Virus record (IMG/VR): IMGVR_UViG_3300036860_000167
Coordinates: 1-49,434 of that record
DNA length: 49,434 nucleotides
DNA from: a virus
Reading direction: 5' to 3' (one strand)
Every line of letters starts with the position of its first letter. The stretch's first letter is position 1. Positions 1 through 8,353 of this stretch are shown here, in pieces. The translations under genes and the position numbers were made by a program. Under the pieces are notes generated by a model. The model was not told the origin of the DNA, ran no database searches, and saw only the letters and a program-made list of their open reading frames with translations.

Positions 1-34
1 GCCGTCCGGTTTGTGTGTGATCGAAAAGTTCTAG
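1..34 (+). CDS. 3' end of a small zinc-type protein, if the ends join
   Basis: Ten codons and a TAG stop at 32-34. They are in frame with the ORF leaving the right edge at 49343, whose last two bases plus base 1 make AAG. Joined, the product is a 41-residue protein with an N-terminal CPTCG motif and the tail PSGLCVIEKF, ending 10 bases before the small terminase start. That spacing matches the tight packing elsewhere. This depends on circularity, which the sequence suggests but does not prove. Confidence 0.5.
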   Translation, partial: PSGLCVIEKF

Positions 35-43
35 GCGGCCAAG

Positions 44-463
44 ATGGTCAAGCGTGGCAAGGTTGAGTTGGCGGTTGGCCGGGATCTCCGCACGCTGACT
101 CCCGAGGCGCGGCGGTCTGGGCTGGCCGCGGCCGCGGTGGCGTTGGCGCAGCTGCTGGATGGTGAGTTCGTCGGGGTGTGCCGGTCCTGCCAGGAGGACG
201 TGACGATGGCCGTGGAGGCTTCCGCGCGGGATGCCGCCGCTGTCGCCCGGGAGTTGCGCGCGACGTTGACGACGTTGCGGGAGGTGGGTGATGACAGCGC
301 TGCTGGAGCCGCGCTCGCAGCTCGACTGTCCTCCCCGGTGGACATCCCCACGATCACCCGGGCGGCAGACGCTCGGCGGGCGGATCGCGGAGGTCGCGGA
401 TCTGTTGGGGACGCCGCTGATGCCGTGGCAGCGCCACGTCGCCGACGTCGCACTGGAACTTGA
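44..463 (+). CDS. Terminase small subunit
   Basis: A 139-residue basic protein directly upstream of the large terminase, the usual place of the DNA-recognition subunit that selects phage DNA for packaging. Residues 15-95 are Ala/Arg/Leu-rich and predicted helical (LTPEARRSGLAAAAVALAQLLDGEF is typical of actinophage small terminases; quoted here only in outline). The in-frame TAG at 32-34 fixes ATG 44 as the first start, although its ribosome binding site is weak. The last 58 codons overlap the large terminase in another frame and end in a run of arginines, which could contact DNA or may simply be a consequence of the overlap. The assignment rests on position and composition. Confidence 0.65.
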   Translation: MVKRGKVELAVGRDLRTLTPEARRSGLAAAAVALAQLLDGEFVGVCRSCQEDVTMAVEASARDAAAVARELRATLTTLREVGDDSAAGAALAARLSSPVDIPTITRAADARRADRGGRGSVGDAADAVAAPRRRRRTGT

Positions 464-1745
464 TCCCGCGACGGGTCTGCTGGCGTACCGGGAGGTGGTC
501 CTGACCGTCCCGCGGCAGTCGGGGAAGACGACGCTGCTGCTGGCGGTGATGGTCCACCGGGCGCTCGGGTTCGGGAGCCGCCAGAAGATCATGTACACCG
601 CGCAGGACCGGCTGTCGGCTCGGAAGAAGTGGGAGGACGAGCATGTGCTGGTCCTCGAGCAGTCACCGGTCCGGGCGATGTTCAACGTCCGCCGGCAGAT
701 CGGCCAGGAAGCTATCCGCTGGCATAACGGCTCCCTCCACGGGCTGACCGCCCCCAGTGAGAAGGCGGTCCACGGGGACACGTTGGACCTTGGTGTGATC
801 GATGAGGCGTTCGCGCGGGAGGATGACCGGGTCGAGCAGGGCATGAAGCCGGCGATGGTGACCCGCCCGCAGCCGCAACTGTGGGTTGTGTCGACGGCTG
901 GGACGCTCAAGTCGGTCTATCTGCGGGAGAAGGTCGAGGCTGGGCGGCTTGCCGCGCAGGCGGGGATCACGTCGGGGGTTTGCTCGTTCGAGTGGTCCGC
1001 CCCGCCGGATGCGGACCCGGGCGATCCGGCGACGTGGTATGGGTGCATGCCGGCGTTGGGGCGCACCGCCCGCGTGGAGGCGATCCGGGCGGATTTCCAG
1101 ACGATGAAGCTGGATGAGTTCCGCCGCGCATATCTGAATCAGTGGCCGTCGGAGGCCCCGGATGAGTGGCTGGTCGTCGGCCGGGACGAGTGGCAGGCGC
1201 TGACCGATCCGCGTTCCCAGATCGACGGTCGGGTCGCGTTCGCGGCGGATATCACCCCGGACCGGTCGACCGGGTCGATTGCGGTGGCGGGTCTGCGGGC
1301 GGATGGGTTGCGGCATGTGGAGAGTGCGGTGGATCCGCAGCGTGGGACAAGCTGGATCGCCCCAGAGCTGCTTCGCCTGGTCGCCGAGCACAAGCCGTGC
1401 GCGGTGGTGATTGATGGGGCCGGGGAGGCTGGGTCGCTGATCGCGCCGCTGGAGGCCGCCGGTGTTGAGGTGGTTAAGCCGACGTTGCGTGAGGCGACCC
1501 AGGCGTGTGGCCAGTTCTATGAGCTGGTGACCGACTCAAAAGCGTTGCGGCATCGGGGCGAGCCGGCCCTGACCGCGGCGCTGGCGGGAGCTCGGAAGCG
1601 GGAGATCCAGGATGCGTGGCTGTGGGCCCGGAAGGGCTTGGCGGTGAATATCTCGCCGCTGGTCGCCTCGACGCTGGCGCTGTGGGGCTTTGCCACTAGG
1701 GGTCACATCACCCCGGAATCTGCCCCAGCCCCTGACATTTTCTAG
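288..1745 (+). CDS. Terminase large subunit (packaging ATPase/nuclease)
   Basis: The motor that translocates DNA into the procapsid and cuts the concatemer. The 485 residues match the HK97-like actinophage family in length. The N-terminal ATPase carries the adenine-side motif PLMPWQRHVADVALE (about 44-58), a Walker A VPRQSGKTT (74-82) and a Walker B DLGVIDEAF (167-175); the C-terminal half has the RNase H-like nuclease acidic residues around VAFAADITPDRS and VVIDGAGEAGS. The start is GTG ATG at 288/291; GGGAGG at 279-284 suits the ATG at 291 better. It overlaps the small subunit gene by about 175 bases, far more than the usual 1-4. Confidence 0.95.
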   Translation: MMTALLEPRSQLDCPPRWTSPRSPGRQTLGGRIAEVADLLGTPLMPWQRHVADVALELDPATGLLAYREVVLTVPRQSGKTTLLLAVMVHRALGFGSRQKIMYTAQDRLSARKKWEDEHVLVLEQSPVRAMFNVRRQIGQEAIRWHNGSLHGLTAPSEKAVHGDTLDLGVIDEAFAREDDRVEQGMKPAMVTRPQPQLWVVSTAGTLKSVYLREKVEAGRLAAQAGITSGVCSFEWSAPPDADPGDPATWYGCMPALGRTARVEAIRADFQTMKLDEFRRAYLNQWPSEAPDEWLVVGRDEWQALTDPRSQIDGRVAFAADITPDRSTGSIAVAGLRADGLRHVESAVDPQRGTSWIAPELLRLVAEHKPCAVVIDGAGEAGSLIAPLEAAGVEVVKPTLREATQACGQFYELVTDSKALRHRGEPALTAALAGARKREIQDAWLWARKGLAVNISPLVASTLALWGFATRGHITPESAPAPDIF

Positions 1746-1759
1746 CCGAAAGGCGCGCA

Positions 1760-2092
1760 ATGCCCCGCAGAATCATGGCGATCGGTGCTGCCGTGGCCGG
1801 AATCTTCATGCTAGCCGGGCCGGGTTGGGCGCTGCTCACTCTGGCTCTGCTGGTGGAGATCGGCTGGCCACGGGACCGTTCCGTGTGGGTGGAGGCAGCC
1901 CGCCGGCGGGCGCTTGAGGTATGGCCGCGCGTGCGAGCGATCCCGCAGCAGATCGCCGCGGCGGTCGGCACCGGGTCCAGTTTGGTGCTCATCCCAGTTG
2001 GGGTTGGCGTGTTCGCGGGGTGGGGGCTGGCGGTGCTGGTACTTGGGGTGCTGACGCTGAGCCTGGGGCTGCTGCTTGATCGGACGGCGTGA
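1760..2092 (+). CDS. Small membrane protein between terminase and portal
   Basis: A 110-residue protein with hydrophobic segments at about 5-35 (GAAVAGIFMLAGPGWALLTLALLVEI) and 75-105, separated by an Arg-rich amphipathic stretch (WVEAARRRALEVWPRVRAIPQ). GAAAGG lies 7 bases before the ATG, and the stop overlaps the portal GTG start. I do not recognise a family. Membrane genes at this position are uncommon; a role in anchoring or superinfection is only a guess. Confidence 0.7.
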   Translation: MPRRIMAIGAAVAGIFMLAGPGWALLTLALLVEIGWPRDRSVWVEAARRRALEVWPRVRAIPQQIAAAVGTGSSLVLIPVGVGVFAGWGLAVLVLGVLTLSLGLLLDRTA

Positions 2093-3501
2093 TGGGGTGG
2101 CTGACCGGACGGAAGACGATCGGGCTGCAGGTCCCCTCCGGCGACCAGAACGTCATCAGCATCCCCCCGTTCGGTGGTGGTAAGCCGAACCTGGACGGGG
2201 CCCTCTATCCGGACTCGAGCTATGAGACGTTCGCGCGGAATGGGTATGGCCGCAACGAACTCGTCTATGCGTGCATCACGGAAAAAGCCACTTCCCTGCC
2301 GCAGTCGATTCTGCGGGTGTATCCGACGGGGAAGATGGGGGGGGAGCCGCTCGAGGACCACAGGCTCCGCAGGCTGATCAGCCAGCCGAACCCGGTGACC
2401 AACGAGTTCGAGTTCTTCGAGCTCGGCGTCACCTACCTGGACCTTGCCGGGAATACCCCGATCCTGATCCAGCGGGCCCGTGACGGCCTCCCGGCGGAGC
2501 TGTGGCCACTCCGGCCGGACTTGCTGCGGGTGTTCCCGACGAACAATCCGCGGGTGTGGGATTACGGCTATTCGCTGGACCCGTCCGCGGGGGTGCGGGG
2601 GTCGCTGATGGATGTGGTCCCGATCCCCCGTGGGGATCTGATCCACATCAAGTACCCGAATCCGTTGGATCAGTATTTCGGGCAGCCACCACTCCGTCCC
2701 GCCGCGACGGCGACGTCGCTGGACAACTCCGCATCGGATTTCGTGGAGACGCTGCTCCGCAACCATGCCGTCCCGGGGATTGTGGTGACGACCGCGGAGG
2801 CGACCAACGACGAGGTCACCAAGAAACTCAAAGAGAAGTGGCGGCGTGCGTTCGGCGGGTCACGGCGGGGGGAGCCGGCGTTCCTCCAGCAGGGCATGGA
2901 CGTGAAGATGCTCGGCCTGAACCTCCGCGACCTTGAGTTCCCCGACCTGCGTGCGACGACGGAAAGCCACATCTGCATGGTCCTTGGTGTCCCTCCCATA
3001 CTCATTGGTGCCAAAGTAGGGCTAGATAGGTCAACCTTCACGAACTACCGCGAAGCCCGCGCGTCGTTTTGGGAGGAGACGGTGATCCCGCTGCAACGCC
3101 GCTTCCTCGAGCCGGTGAAAACCAGGCTGCTGCCGGAGTTCTCCGGGGTTGGCAGGTCGCGGGTTGAGGTGCGCTGGGACAACTCCGAGGTCCTCGCCCT
3201 GCAGGAGTCCGTGCAGGCGAAGTGGGAACGGGCCACCAACGCGCTCGCGCGGGGCGGGATCACGCTCAACGACTTCCGCCGCACCGTCGAGCTCGACCCG
3301 GTCACCGGTGGGGACGTGTTCCTGATCCCCGCAGGGGTGACCGCAAGTCCTGCCGACCAGATCGGCGCACCGCCAGCAGTGCCGCCAGCTCCGGACCAGC
3401 AGCAGCCACCGCAACTGCAGGCGGCCAGCTATGCGGACGAGTTCCTGGCCCGCAAGGCCGCGATGAACGGGGGTCGGCGTGCCCTGGAAGCTCGTTCATA
3501 A
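2089..3501 (+). CDS. Portal protein, HK97 family
   Basis: The dodecameric ring at the capsid vertex through which DNA passes. The 470 residues fit the Phage_portal family. Recognisable blocks are VYACITEKATSLPQS near the N-terminus, LRNHAVPGIVVTT, the basic KKLKEKWRRAFGG segment, VLGVPPILIGAK and the WDNSEVLALQES stretch near the C-terminus, followed by a Pro/Gln-rich tail. The start is GTG ATG at 2089/2092, overlapping the previous stop. The 3' end overlaps the protease gene by 23 bases, consistent with translational coupling in the head operon. Confidence 0.95.
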   Translation: MMGWLTGRKTIGLQVPSGDQNVISIPPFGGGKPNLDGALYPDSSYETFARNGYGRNELVYACITEKATSLPQSILRVYPTGKMGGEPLEDHRLRRLISQPNPVTNEFEFFELGVTYLDLAGNTPILIQRARDGLPAELWPLRPDLLRVFPTNNPRVWDYGYSLDPSAGVRGSLMDVVPIPRGDLIHIKYPNPLDQYFGQPPLRPAATATSLDNSASDFVETLLRNHAVPGIVVTTAEATNDEVTKKLKEKWRRAFGGSRRGEPAFLQQGMDVKMLGLNLRDLEFPDLRATTESHICMVLGVPPILIGAKVGLDRSTFTNYREARASFWEETVIPLQRRFLEPVKTRLLPEFSGVGRSRVEVRWDNSEVLALQESVQAKWERATNALARGGITLNDFRRTVELDPVTGGDVFLIPAGVTASPADQIGAPPAVPPAPDQQQPPQLQAASYADEFLARKAAMNGGRRALEARS

Positions 3502-4498
3502 CCATCCGGCGTGCCGCTCGGGTGAGTGGGCGGTCGTCAACCAGCAGGCCGAAGCCGAAGGCCGCCACTCGATCGAGGGGTGCCACGGCACCCGTGACGA
3601 GGCGCTCGCGCAACAGCGCGCGCTGTACGCGAAGGAGCCACAGATGAGCTTGAGGCAGCTCACCGTCTCGATCGAGCAGAAGGACATCAGCGACGCCGGG
3701 TCCGGTGAGATCACCGGCCTGGCCGCGGTGTACGGCAACGTCGACCTCCAGGACGACATGGTCGAGGGCGACGCGGCGAAAAAGACGGTGTCGGACTGGT
3801 CCCGGGCCAAGCAGCGGGTACCGCTGCTGGACTGGCATGGCGACTCGATCAGCCGGATCATCGGGTCGGTCAAGGAGATGAAGTCCGTCCCCCAGGGTGT
3901 GTGGTTCCGCGCCGGATTCACCAGCGACGAGCAGGGCCAGCGGGCCCGCCAACTCGCCAAGGACGGCCACCTGACCGGCGTGTCGATCGGGTATCAGCCG
4001 ATCCGCCAGTCGATGAAGATGATCGGCGACCGGATGGTCCGGGTGCTGCATGAGATCCGCATCCACGAGATCAGCCTCACCCCGGTCCCCGCGAACCCGC
4101 AGGCGCAGCTCGCCTCCGTGAAGTCCGTCGAGGTGGCCACCATCGGCCTGGACTTCGACCAGTTCACCATCGCGGCGCGGAAGGCCGGGGAACTCCCCGA
4201 CATTGCGTACAAGGCGGCAATGGCCGTGCTGCTCGATCACTATCAGCCGCAGGCAGCCGAGCTCACCGAACAGGCCGAGTCCACTGCCGAACCAGCAACC
4301 GCAGCCGCCACCACCCCTCCAGGGCCGGCCGGCACTGCCCCCGACGCCGCCCATGCGGGCACGTCACCGTCGGTCCCGCTCACCCCACGCGAGTACGTCG
4401 ACAGCGTGCTGCAACGGGTCGAGCAGGCAGACGGATCGCCGGCAAGCCTCGACCAGCTCGAGGCGAGAATCCGCCAGTCCCTTGGAGGGACAACATGA
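3479..4498 (+). CDS. Prohead maturation protease (U35-like) with N-terminal extension
   Basis: Cleaves the scaffold-like N-terminus of the capsid protein during head maturation. The protease core spans about residues 60-210, with the catalytic pattern LLDWHGD (His120), LTGVSIGY (Ser169) and HEISLTPVPANP (Glu197 region). Residues 1-55 form the extra domain seen in actinophage proteases (PWKLVHNHPAC...GCHGTRDEALAQQRALYA, in outline). The C-terminal 100 residues are Ala/Pro/Thr-rich and may act as an internal scaffold. GTG start inside the portal gene; the stop overlaps the capsid ATG. Confidence 0.93.
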   Translation: MPWKLVHNHPACRSGEWAVVNQQAEAEGRHSIEGCHGTRDEALAQQRALYAKEPQMSLRQLTVSIEQKDISDAGSGEITGLAAVYGNVDLQDDMVEGDAAKKTVSDWSRAKQRVPLLDWHGDSISRIIGSVKEMKSVPQGVWFRAGFTSDEQGQRARQLAKDGHLTGVSIGYQPIRQSMKMIGDRMVRVLHEIRIHEISLTPVPANPQAQLASVKSVEVATIGLDFDQFTIAARKAGELPDIAYKAAMAVLLDHYQPQAAELTEQAESTAEPATAAATTPPGPAGTAPDAAHAGTSPSVPLTPREYVDSVLQRVEQADGSPASLDQLEARIRQSLGGTT

Positions 4499-5748
4499 GT
4501 CAGGAACGACAGAAGCAGCTCACCGACCTGGCCTTGCAGTGCATCAAGAAGGCCCGTGACATCAACGACCGCCACGAGGACCCGACCGCGCTCACCCTTG
4601 AGGAGCGTCGGCAGCGCAAGGCGCTCCTGGATGAGGCGACCCGTCTGCAGCAGCTCGCCGAGGACGAGAAGCAGGAGAACGCGCTGGACGCGTGGGCGAC
4701 CGCTCCTGATGACACCCAGCCTGTGCTGGCCGCGCAGGCGTCCAAGAATGCCGGGCAGGTTGTCGACGGGGAGATGTACTCCGAGGCATCAAAGCGGCTG
4801 AACATGCAGCGGTTCGCCAAGGCGCTCCGCGGCGGGGTCGGCGCGCTCACGCTGGAGGAGAAGGCCGCGATCGTGGAGAACGCGACCGGTCAGATCATTG
4901 TTCCGCATGATCTTGCTGGTCCGATTTTTCTCACTTTGCCCCGCCTCGGAGTGCTGAGGAATCTCGCGCTGATCCGTCCGACCACCTCGAACCTCGTCGA
5001 CGTCCGCGCGCTCACGCAGGCGACCGCCGGGTGGGGTCAGCTCGAGCTCGGCGCGACCCCCCCGACCGACGCGGCGCTCGCGGCGACCGGCCCGAACACC
5101 ATCACCGTCCAGGACCTTGTCGCGCGGGTCCAGGTCGGCGTGGACGAGCTGATGGACACCGACGCGAACCTCGTGTCGCTGGTGCAGGAGATCGTTGGGC
5201 AGCAGTTCGCGCAGATGGAGGATGATGCGTTCGCGTTCGGGAACGGCACTTCCAAGCCGTTCGGGATCGCTACCAGGGCGACGGTCGGCGGTGCCATTCC
5301 GGCGGCGCAGGGGGTTACCGCGGCCGCGTCGGCGGTCAACCCTGACCAGTTGAAGAGCATGCAATACCTGATCCTGTCGCGGTTCGCCAACAATGGCGTC
5401 TACCTCGCCAGCGACGACGCGACCCAGGCGATCGCGCTGCTGAAGGACTCCACGTCGAACTACCTGTGGCAGCCTTCCAACCAGGCTGGCCAGCCGGACA
5501 TGCTGTTCGGCAAGCCGTTCTACCGCCTGTCCGGCCTCCCGTCGATGGCGGCGACGACCACGTTCGTCGACCCGGCGATCCTGTTCGGCGACCTGCAGTC
5601 CGGCTACATGATCGCGGACCGGCAGCGGATCACTGTCCAGCGTCTCGATGAGGTCTACGCCGACCAGGGTCTGGTCGGGTTCATCTTCCGCCAGCGTGTC
5701 GGCGGCGACGTCATCAGGCCGGCCGCGTTCGCGAAGTACCTGCTCTGA
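4495..5748 (+). CDS. Major capsid protein, HK97 fold
   Basis: A 417-residue shell protein. Residues 1-65 are charged and helical (delta/scaffold-like, with KALLDEATRLQQLAEDEKQ), followed by a linker likely to be cut by the upstream protease. From about residue 120 the HK97 core is clear: IIVPHDLAGPIF, the E-loop region TTSNLVDVRAL, the spine helix MDTDANLVSLVQEIVGQQFAQMEDDAF, GNGTSKPFGI, and the C-terminal ILFGDLQSGYMIADRQ...GFIFRQRVGGDVIRP pattern. The ATG overlaps the protease stop. A terminator-like hairpin 450 bases downstream fits high expression of this unit. Confidence 0.96.
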   Translation: MSQERQKQLTDLALQCIKKARDINDRHEDPTALTLEERRQRKALLDEATRLQQLAEDEKQENALDAWATAPDDTQPVLAAQASKNAGQVVDGEMYSEASKRLNMQRFAKALRGGVGALTLEEKAAIVENATGQIIVPHDLAGPIFLTLPRLGVLRNLALIRPTTSNLVDVRALTQATAGWGQLELGATPPTDAALAATGPNTITVQDLVARVQVGVDELMDTDANLVSLVQEIVGQQFAQMEDDAFAFGNGTSKPFGIATRATVGGAIPAAQGVTAAASAVNPDQLKSMQYLILSRFANNGVYLASDDATQAIALLKDSTSNYLWQPSNQAGQPDMLFGKPFYRLSGLPSMAATTTFVDPAILFGDLQSGYMIADRQRITVQRLDEVYADQGLVGFIFRQRVGGDVIRPAAFAKYLL

Positions 5749-5762
5749 CAGGAGGAGCACAC

Positions 5763-5969
5763 ATGGCCAAGCAGAGCGCGGGTCGTCCGATTCCGGCACT
5801 CCCGCCGGCGGTGCGCAACTCCAGGGGCAACCCGGACGGCAACCCGTCCCGCGAGGCGCCGCGTCCCGCGCCGATGGTGGATGGCAAGCCGGTCAGCCCG
5901 GCGGTCGCCCGGACCCGTGCTGGCGGCGCTGCCGCGCAGGGTCACGGCAACTCGGGGGGTGGCAAGTGA
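5763..5969 (+). CDS. Small Pro/Arg/Gly-rich protein of unknown function
   Basis: A 68-residue basic, probably disordered protein (PNLPPAV-type Pro stretches, Gly-rich C-terminus HGNSGGGK). AGGAGG at 5751-5756 sits at good distance from the ATG. The stop shares bases with the GTG of the next gene. Its place right behind the capsid gene suggests a head-associated role, but no family is recognised. Confidence 0.75.
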   Translation: MAKQSAGRPIPALPPAVRNSRGNPDGNPSREAPRPAPMVDGKPVSPAVARTRAGGAAAQGHGNSGGGK

Positions 5970-6184
5970 AGATCGTCATCCATGGCCCACTGGCCGGGTA
6001 CGGTCCCGACGGGACCATCCACTCGTGGGCGCCGGACACCGAGGTGGAGGTGGACGACAAGGATGCCAAGGCGGTCGCCTGGGCGAGGGGCTGGGGCGCC
6101 ACGCCCCACGCGACCCTCGTCGAGGATGCGCCGGCCAAGGAGCCAGCCAAGCCAACCACATCCGCAGCCAAGGCGACCAAGTAA
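5966..6184 (+). CDS. Small head-region protein
   Basis: 72 residues from a GTG that overlaps the preceding stop (GTGA). The N-terminus MKIVIHGPLAGYGPDGTIHSWAPD is compact and mixed strand/turn; the middle has DDKDAKAVAWARGWG; the tail is Lys/Ala/Pro-rich. Small proteins of this layout (a short beta domain followed by a K/A tail) are common just after actinophage capsid genes, but their function is not known to me. It is the last gene before the hairpin at 6195-6230. Confidence 0.75.
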   Translation: MKIVIHGPLAGYGPDGTIHSWAPDTEVEVDDKDAKAVAWARGWGATPHATLVEDAPAKEPAKPTTSAAKATK

Positions 6185-6194
6185 CCCAAGAGGT

Positions 6195-6230
6195 TGGGAG
6201 CCCCCGTCCCCTCCGGTGCGGGGGCTCCCA
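6195..6230 (+). terminator. Hairpin after the capsid unit
   Basis: A perfect 11-bp stem: TGGGAGCCCCC (6195-6205) pairs with GGGGGCTCCCA (6220-6230) around a 14-base loop. No T-run follows, as is common for hairpins in high-GC actinophages. It lies 10 bases after the last capsid-unit stop and 24 before the next gene, so it probably attenuates transcription or protects the 3' end of the capsid message. Confidence 0.75.
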
Positions 6231-6254
6231 CATATCCGGGAAAGAGGACCACCT

Positions 6255-6416
6255 ATGACGTTCCGACTCGGCCAGGACATTACCGAAGGCCAGCAGGTTG
6301 ATATCGCTGCGGGTATTGTCCTCCCTGCTGAGAATGGTCGCTGGATGATGGCGGAGAACGGCAACGCTGGCCAGCCGGTGCTGTTCATCGATTCGACCAT
6401 CCGGATCCTGCGCTGA
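6255..6416 (+). CDS. 53-residue protein, possibly head-associated
   Basis: ATG with AAAGAGG at 6241-6247. The product (MTFRLGQDITEGQQVDIAAG... FIDSTIRILR in outline) is short, acidic to neutral, with alternating beta-type residues and no membrane segment. The stop overlaps the glycosyltransferase ATG (TGATG). No family recognised; a decoration-type small beta protein is possible from position and size. Confidence 0.7.
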   Translation: MTFRLGQDITEGQQVDIAAGIVLPAENGRWMMAENGNAGQPVLFIDSTIRILR

Positions 6417-8353
6417 TGAAGATTCTCTGGCACAGCGTCGCGCCCTGGGCGCCCACAGGGTACGGGCAGCAGACCGGCGTGTTCGCGCCCCGCATCAAGG
6501 CGCTCGGCCATGACATCGCCCTGTCCGCCTACTACGGCCATCAGGGCAGTGAGATGGTCTGGAATGACATCAAGGTCTACCCGTCCTACTCCGCCCCGTA
6601 TGGCTCCGACGTGATCGTCCCCAACGCGCTGCACCACTTTGACGCGCACAACTCCAGGGGCCTGCATGAGGCGTCCTGCCGCGGGATCATCATCACCCTG
6701 GGGGACGTGTGGACGTTCGAGTCGCCGTTATTGGATCAGCTCGCCGTCGGCGCGTGGGTGCCCGTCGACCATCTTGAGGTTCCCGACGTGGTCCGTCGCT
6801 GGTTCGAGGTGGTGAGCGCCGTCCCGATCGCCATGAGCCGATTCGGTGAGGCGGCACTGCAGCGTGCCAATCTCAACCCGATGTACGTCCCCCACGGCAT
6901 CGACCTCACGGTGTTCCGTCCTGGCGACAAGGCGGCCGCCCGCAAGGGCGTGGGTTTGCCGGAGGACGCGTTCGTGGTGGGGATGGTCGCCAACAACGTC
7001 GGCCGGGACGGGAACCGCAAGGCGTTCTCGGAGCAGATCGCCGCGTTTGCCGAACTCAGACGCAAGCACTCTGACGCGATGCTGGTGCTGCACTGCGATG
7101 TCGACCAGCCCGCCGGGATGCGGCTACGACCGTTCCTAGAGCGGACCTTGCCGAAGGGGAGCTACACGTACACCGACATCTACGCCTACCGCAAAGGGTT
7201 GAACCCCGCGGCGGTTGCAGAGATCCACCGCGCCGCCGACGTCCTCTCCAACTGCTCCTACGGGGAGGGGTTCGGCATCCCCATCATCGAAGCGCAAGCG
7301 TGCGGTACCCCGGTCATCGTCACCGACGCGACCGCGATGCCGGAACTGGTCGGGGCGGGCTGGAAGGTCGGCTACGAGCGGCTGTGGCACGACTCCCAGG
7401 GCGCCTGGGCGGCCAAGCCCCGTATCGGGGAGATCATCGACGCGTACGAGGAAGCGTACGACCGGGCCCGCGATGAGGACCTGCGGGCGATGGCATGGGC
7501 GTTCGCGCAGGACTACGACGCTGACGTGGTGACCGAGCGGTACTGGAAGCCGGTGCTGGAGCGGTTCGAGGAGGCCCTGGAGCGCCGCCGCGAAGACCTC
7601 AACCGTGCCCCCGACCCTGCGCGGCTGCCGGTGCGGATCCGTGAGGCGGATGGGCTGCTGTGGGTCGACCGTGGCGGCAAAGCCGGCGACCAGCTCGGCC
7701 CGGACCCGCACGAGGCCGATCTCTGGCCAATCCTTGAGGGCCTCCTGCCGGAAGGTGGCGTGTTCCTGGACGTGGGCGCGCACGTGGGCCACTGGTCCCT
7801 GCGGCTCGCACACAAGGCATCCAAGGTCATCTCGATCGAAGCGAACCCCGTGACCGCGTCCACACTGCGCCGCAACATCGCCCTCAACGACCTTGGCCAC
7901 AAGGTCGAGGTCATCCAGATGGCCGCCTGGGACGAGCCAACCCGACTGCGGCTGTTCGACCCCTATAACCAGGTCGCCGGCGGGTCGACGCGGGTGTTGC
8001 CTGCCGACAACGGCGACGGGACGGTGGAGGCAGGGCGGCTCGACGAGGCACTGTTCGATGAGCCGCACATCGACCTGATCAAGCTGGACGTGGAAGGCGC
8101 CGACATCCACGCGATCGACGGGATGGCCGGCCTCCTCAAGCGGCTCCGGCCGGCCCTGTTCATCGAGCTACACGACATCTACGGCTACTACACCCGCGCC
8201 GAGCTCAAGGCATGCCTGGCCCGTAACGGCTACACGTGGGAGGTCGCCCACACCATCCCAACCACGTGGATGCCGGACGGGGAAAGCGACGTGGTCCAGC
8301 AGGCCGACTATCTCCTTGCCACCCCTGCTCTGGTCCCAACGAAAGGAACCTGA
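6416..8353 (+). CDS. Glycosyltransferase fused to FkbM-type methyltransferase
   Basis: 645 residues in two domains. Residues 1-385 look like a GT-B family 4 glycosyltransferase: N-terminal Rossmann segment (MKILWHSVAPWAPTGYGQQT), VPHGIDLTVFRPG at about 158-169, and the sugar-nucleotide E-x7-E motif E284-GFGIPII-E292 followed by ACGTPVIVTD. Residues 405-640 form a SAM-dependent FkbM methyltransferase: FLDVGAHVGH (450-459), ISIEANP (472-478), IKLDVEGADIHAIDG (555-569). Such enzymes O-methylate sugars. The likely job is adding and capping a sugar on virion proteins or on the host surface. It is coupled to the previous gene and sits next to the capsid, where glycosylation enzymes of other actinophages occur; the target is inferred. 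Confidence 0.9.
   Translation: MKILWHSVAPWAPTGYGQQTGVFAPRIKALGHDIALSAYYGHQGSEMVWNDIKVYPSYSAPYGSDVIVPNALHHFDAHNSRGLHEASCRGIIITLGDVWTFESPLLDQLAVGAWVPVDHLEVPDVVRRWFEVVSAVPIAMSRFGEAALQRANLNPMYVPHGIDLTVFRPGDKAAARKGVGLPEDAFVVGMVANNVGRDGNRKAFSEQIAAFAELRRKHSDAMLVLHCDVDQPAGMRLRPFLERTLPKGSYTYTDIYAYRKGLNPAAVAEIHRAADVLSNCSYGEGFGIPIIEAQACGTPVIVTDATAMPELVGAGWKVGYERLWHDSQGAWAAKPRIGEIIDAYEEAYDRARDEDLRAMAWAFAQDYDADVVTERYWKPVLERFEEALERRREDLNRAPDPARLPVRIREADGLLWVDRGGKAGDQLGPDPHEADLWPILEGLLPEGGVFLDVGAHVGHWSLRLAHKASKVISIEANPVTASTLRRNIALNDLGHKVEVIQMAAWDEPTRLRLFDPYNQVAGGSTRVLPADNGDGTVEAGRLDEALFDEPHIDLIKLDVEGADIHAIDGMAGLLKRLRPALFIELHDIYGYYTRAELKACLARNGYTWEVAHTIPTTWMPDGESDVVQQADYLLATPALVPTKGT

Noticed and set aside
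1-34. Promoter before the terminase: TTTGTGTGTGATCG resembles the -10 region of the 47493 element
   Set aside because: The similarity covers only part of the element, the 5' hairpin is missing, and the bases are probably the end of a coding sequence.
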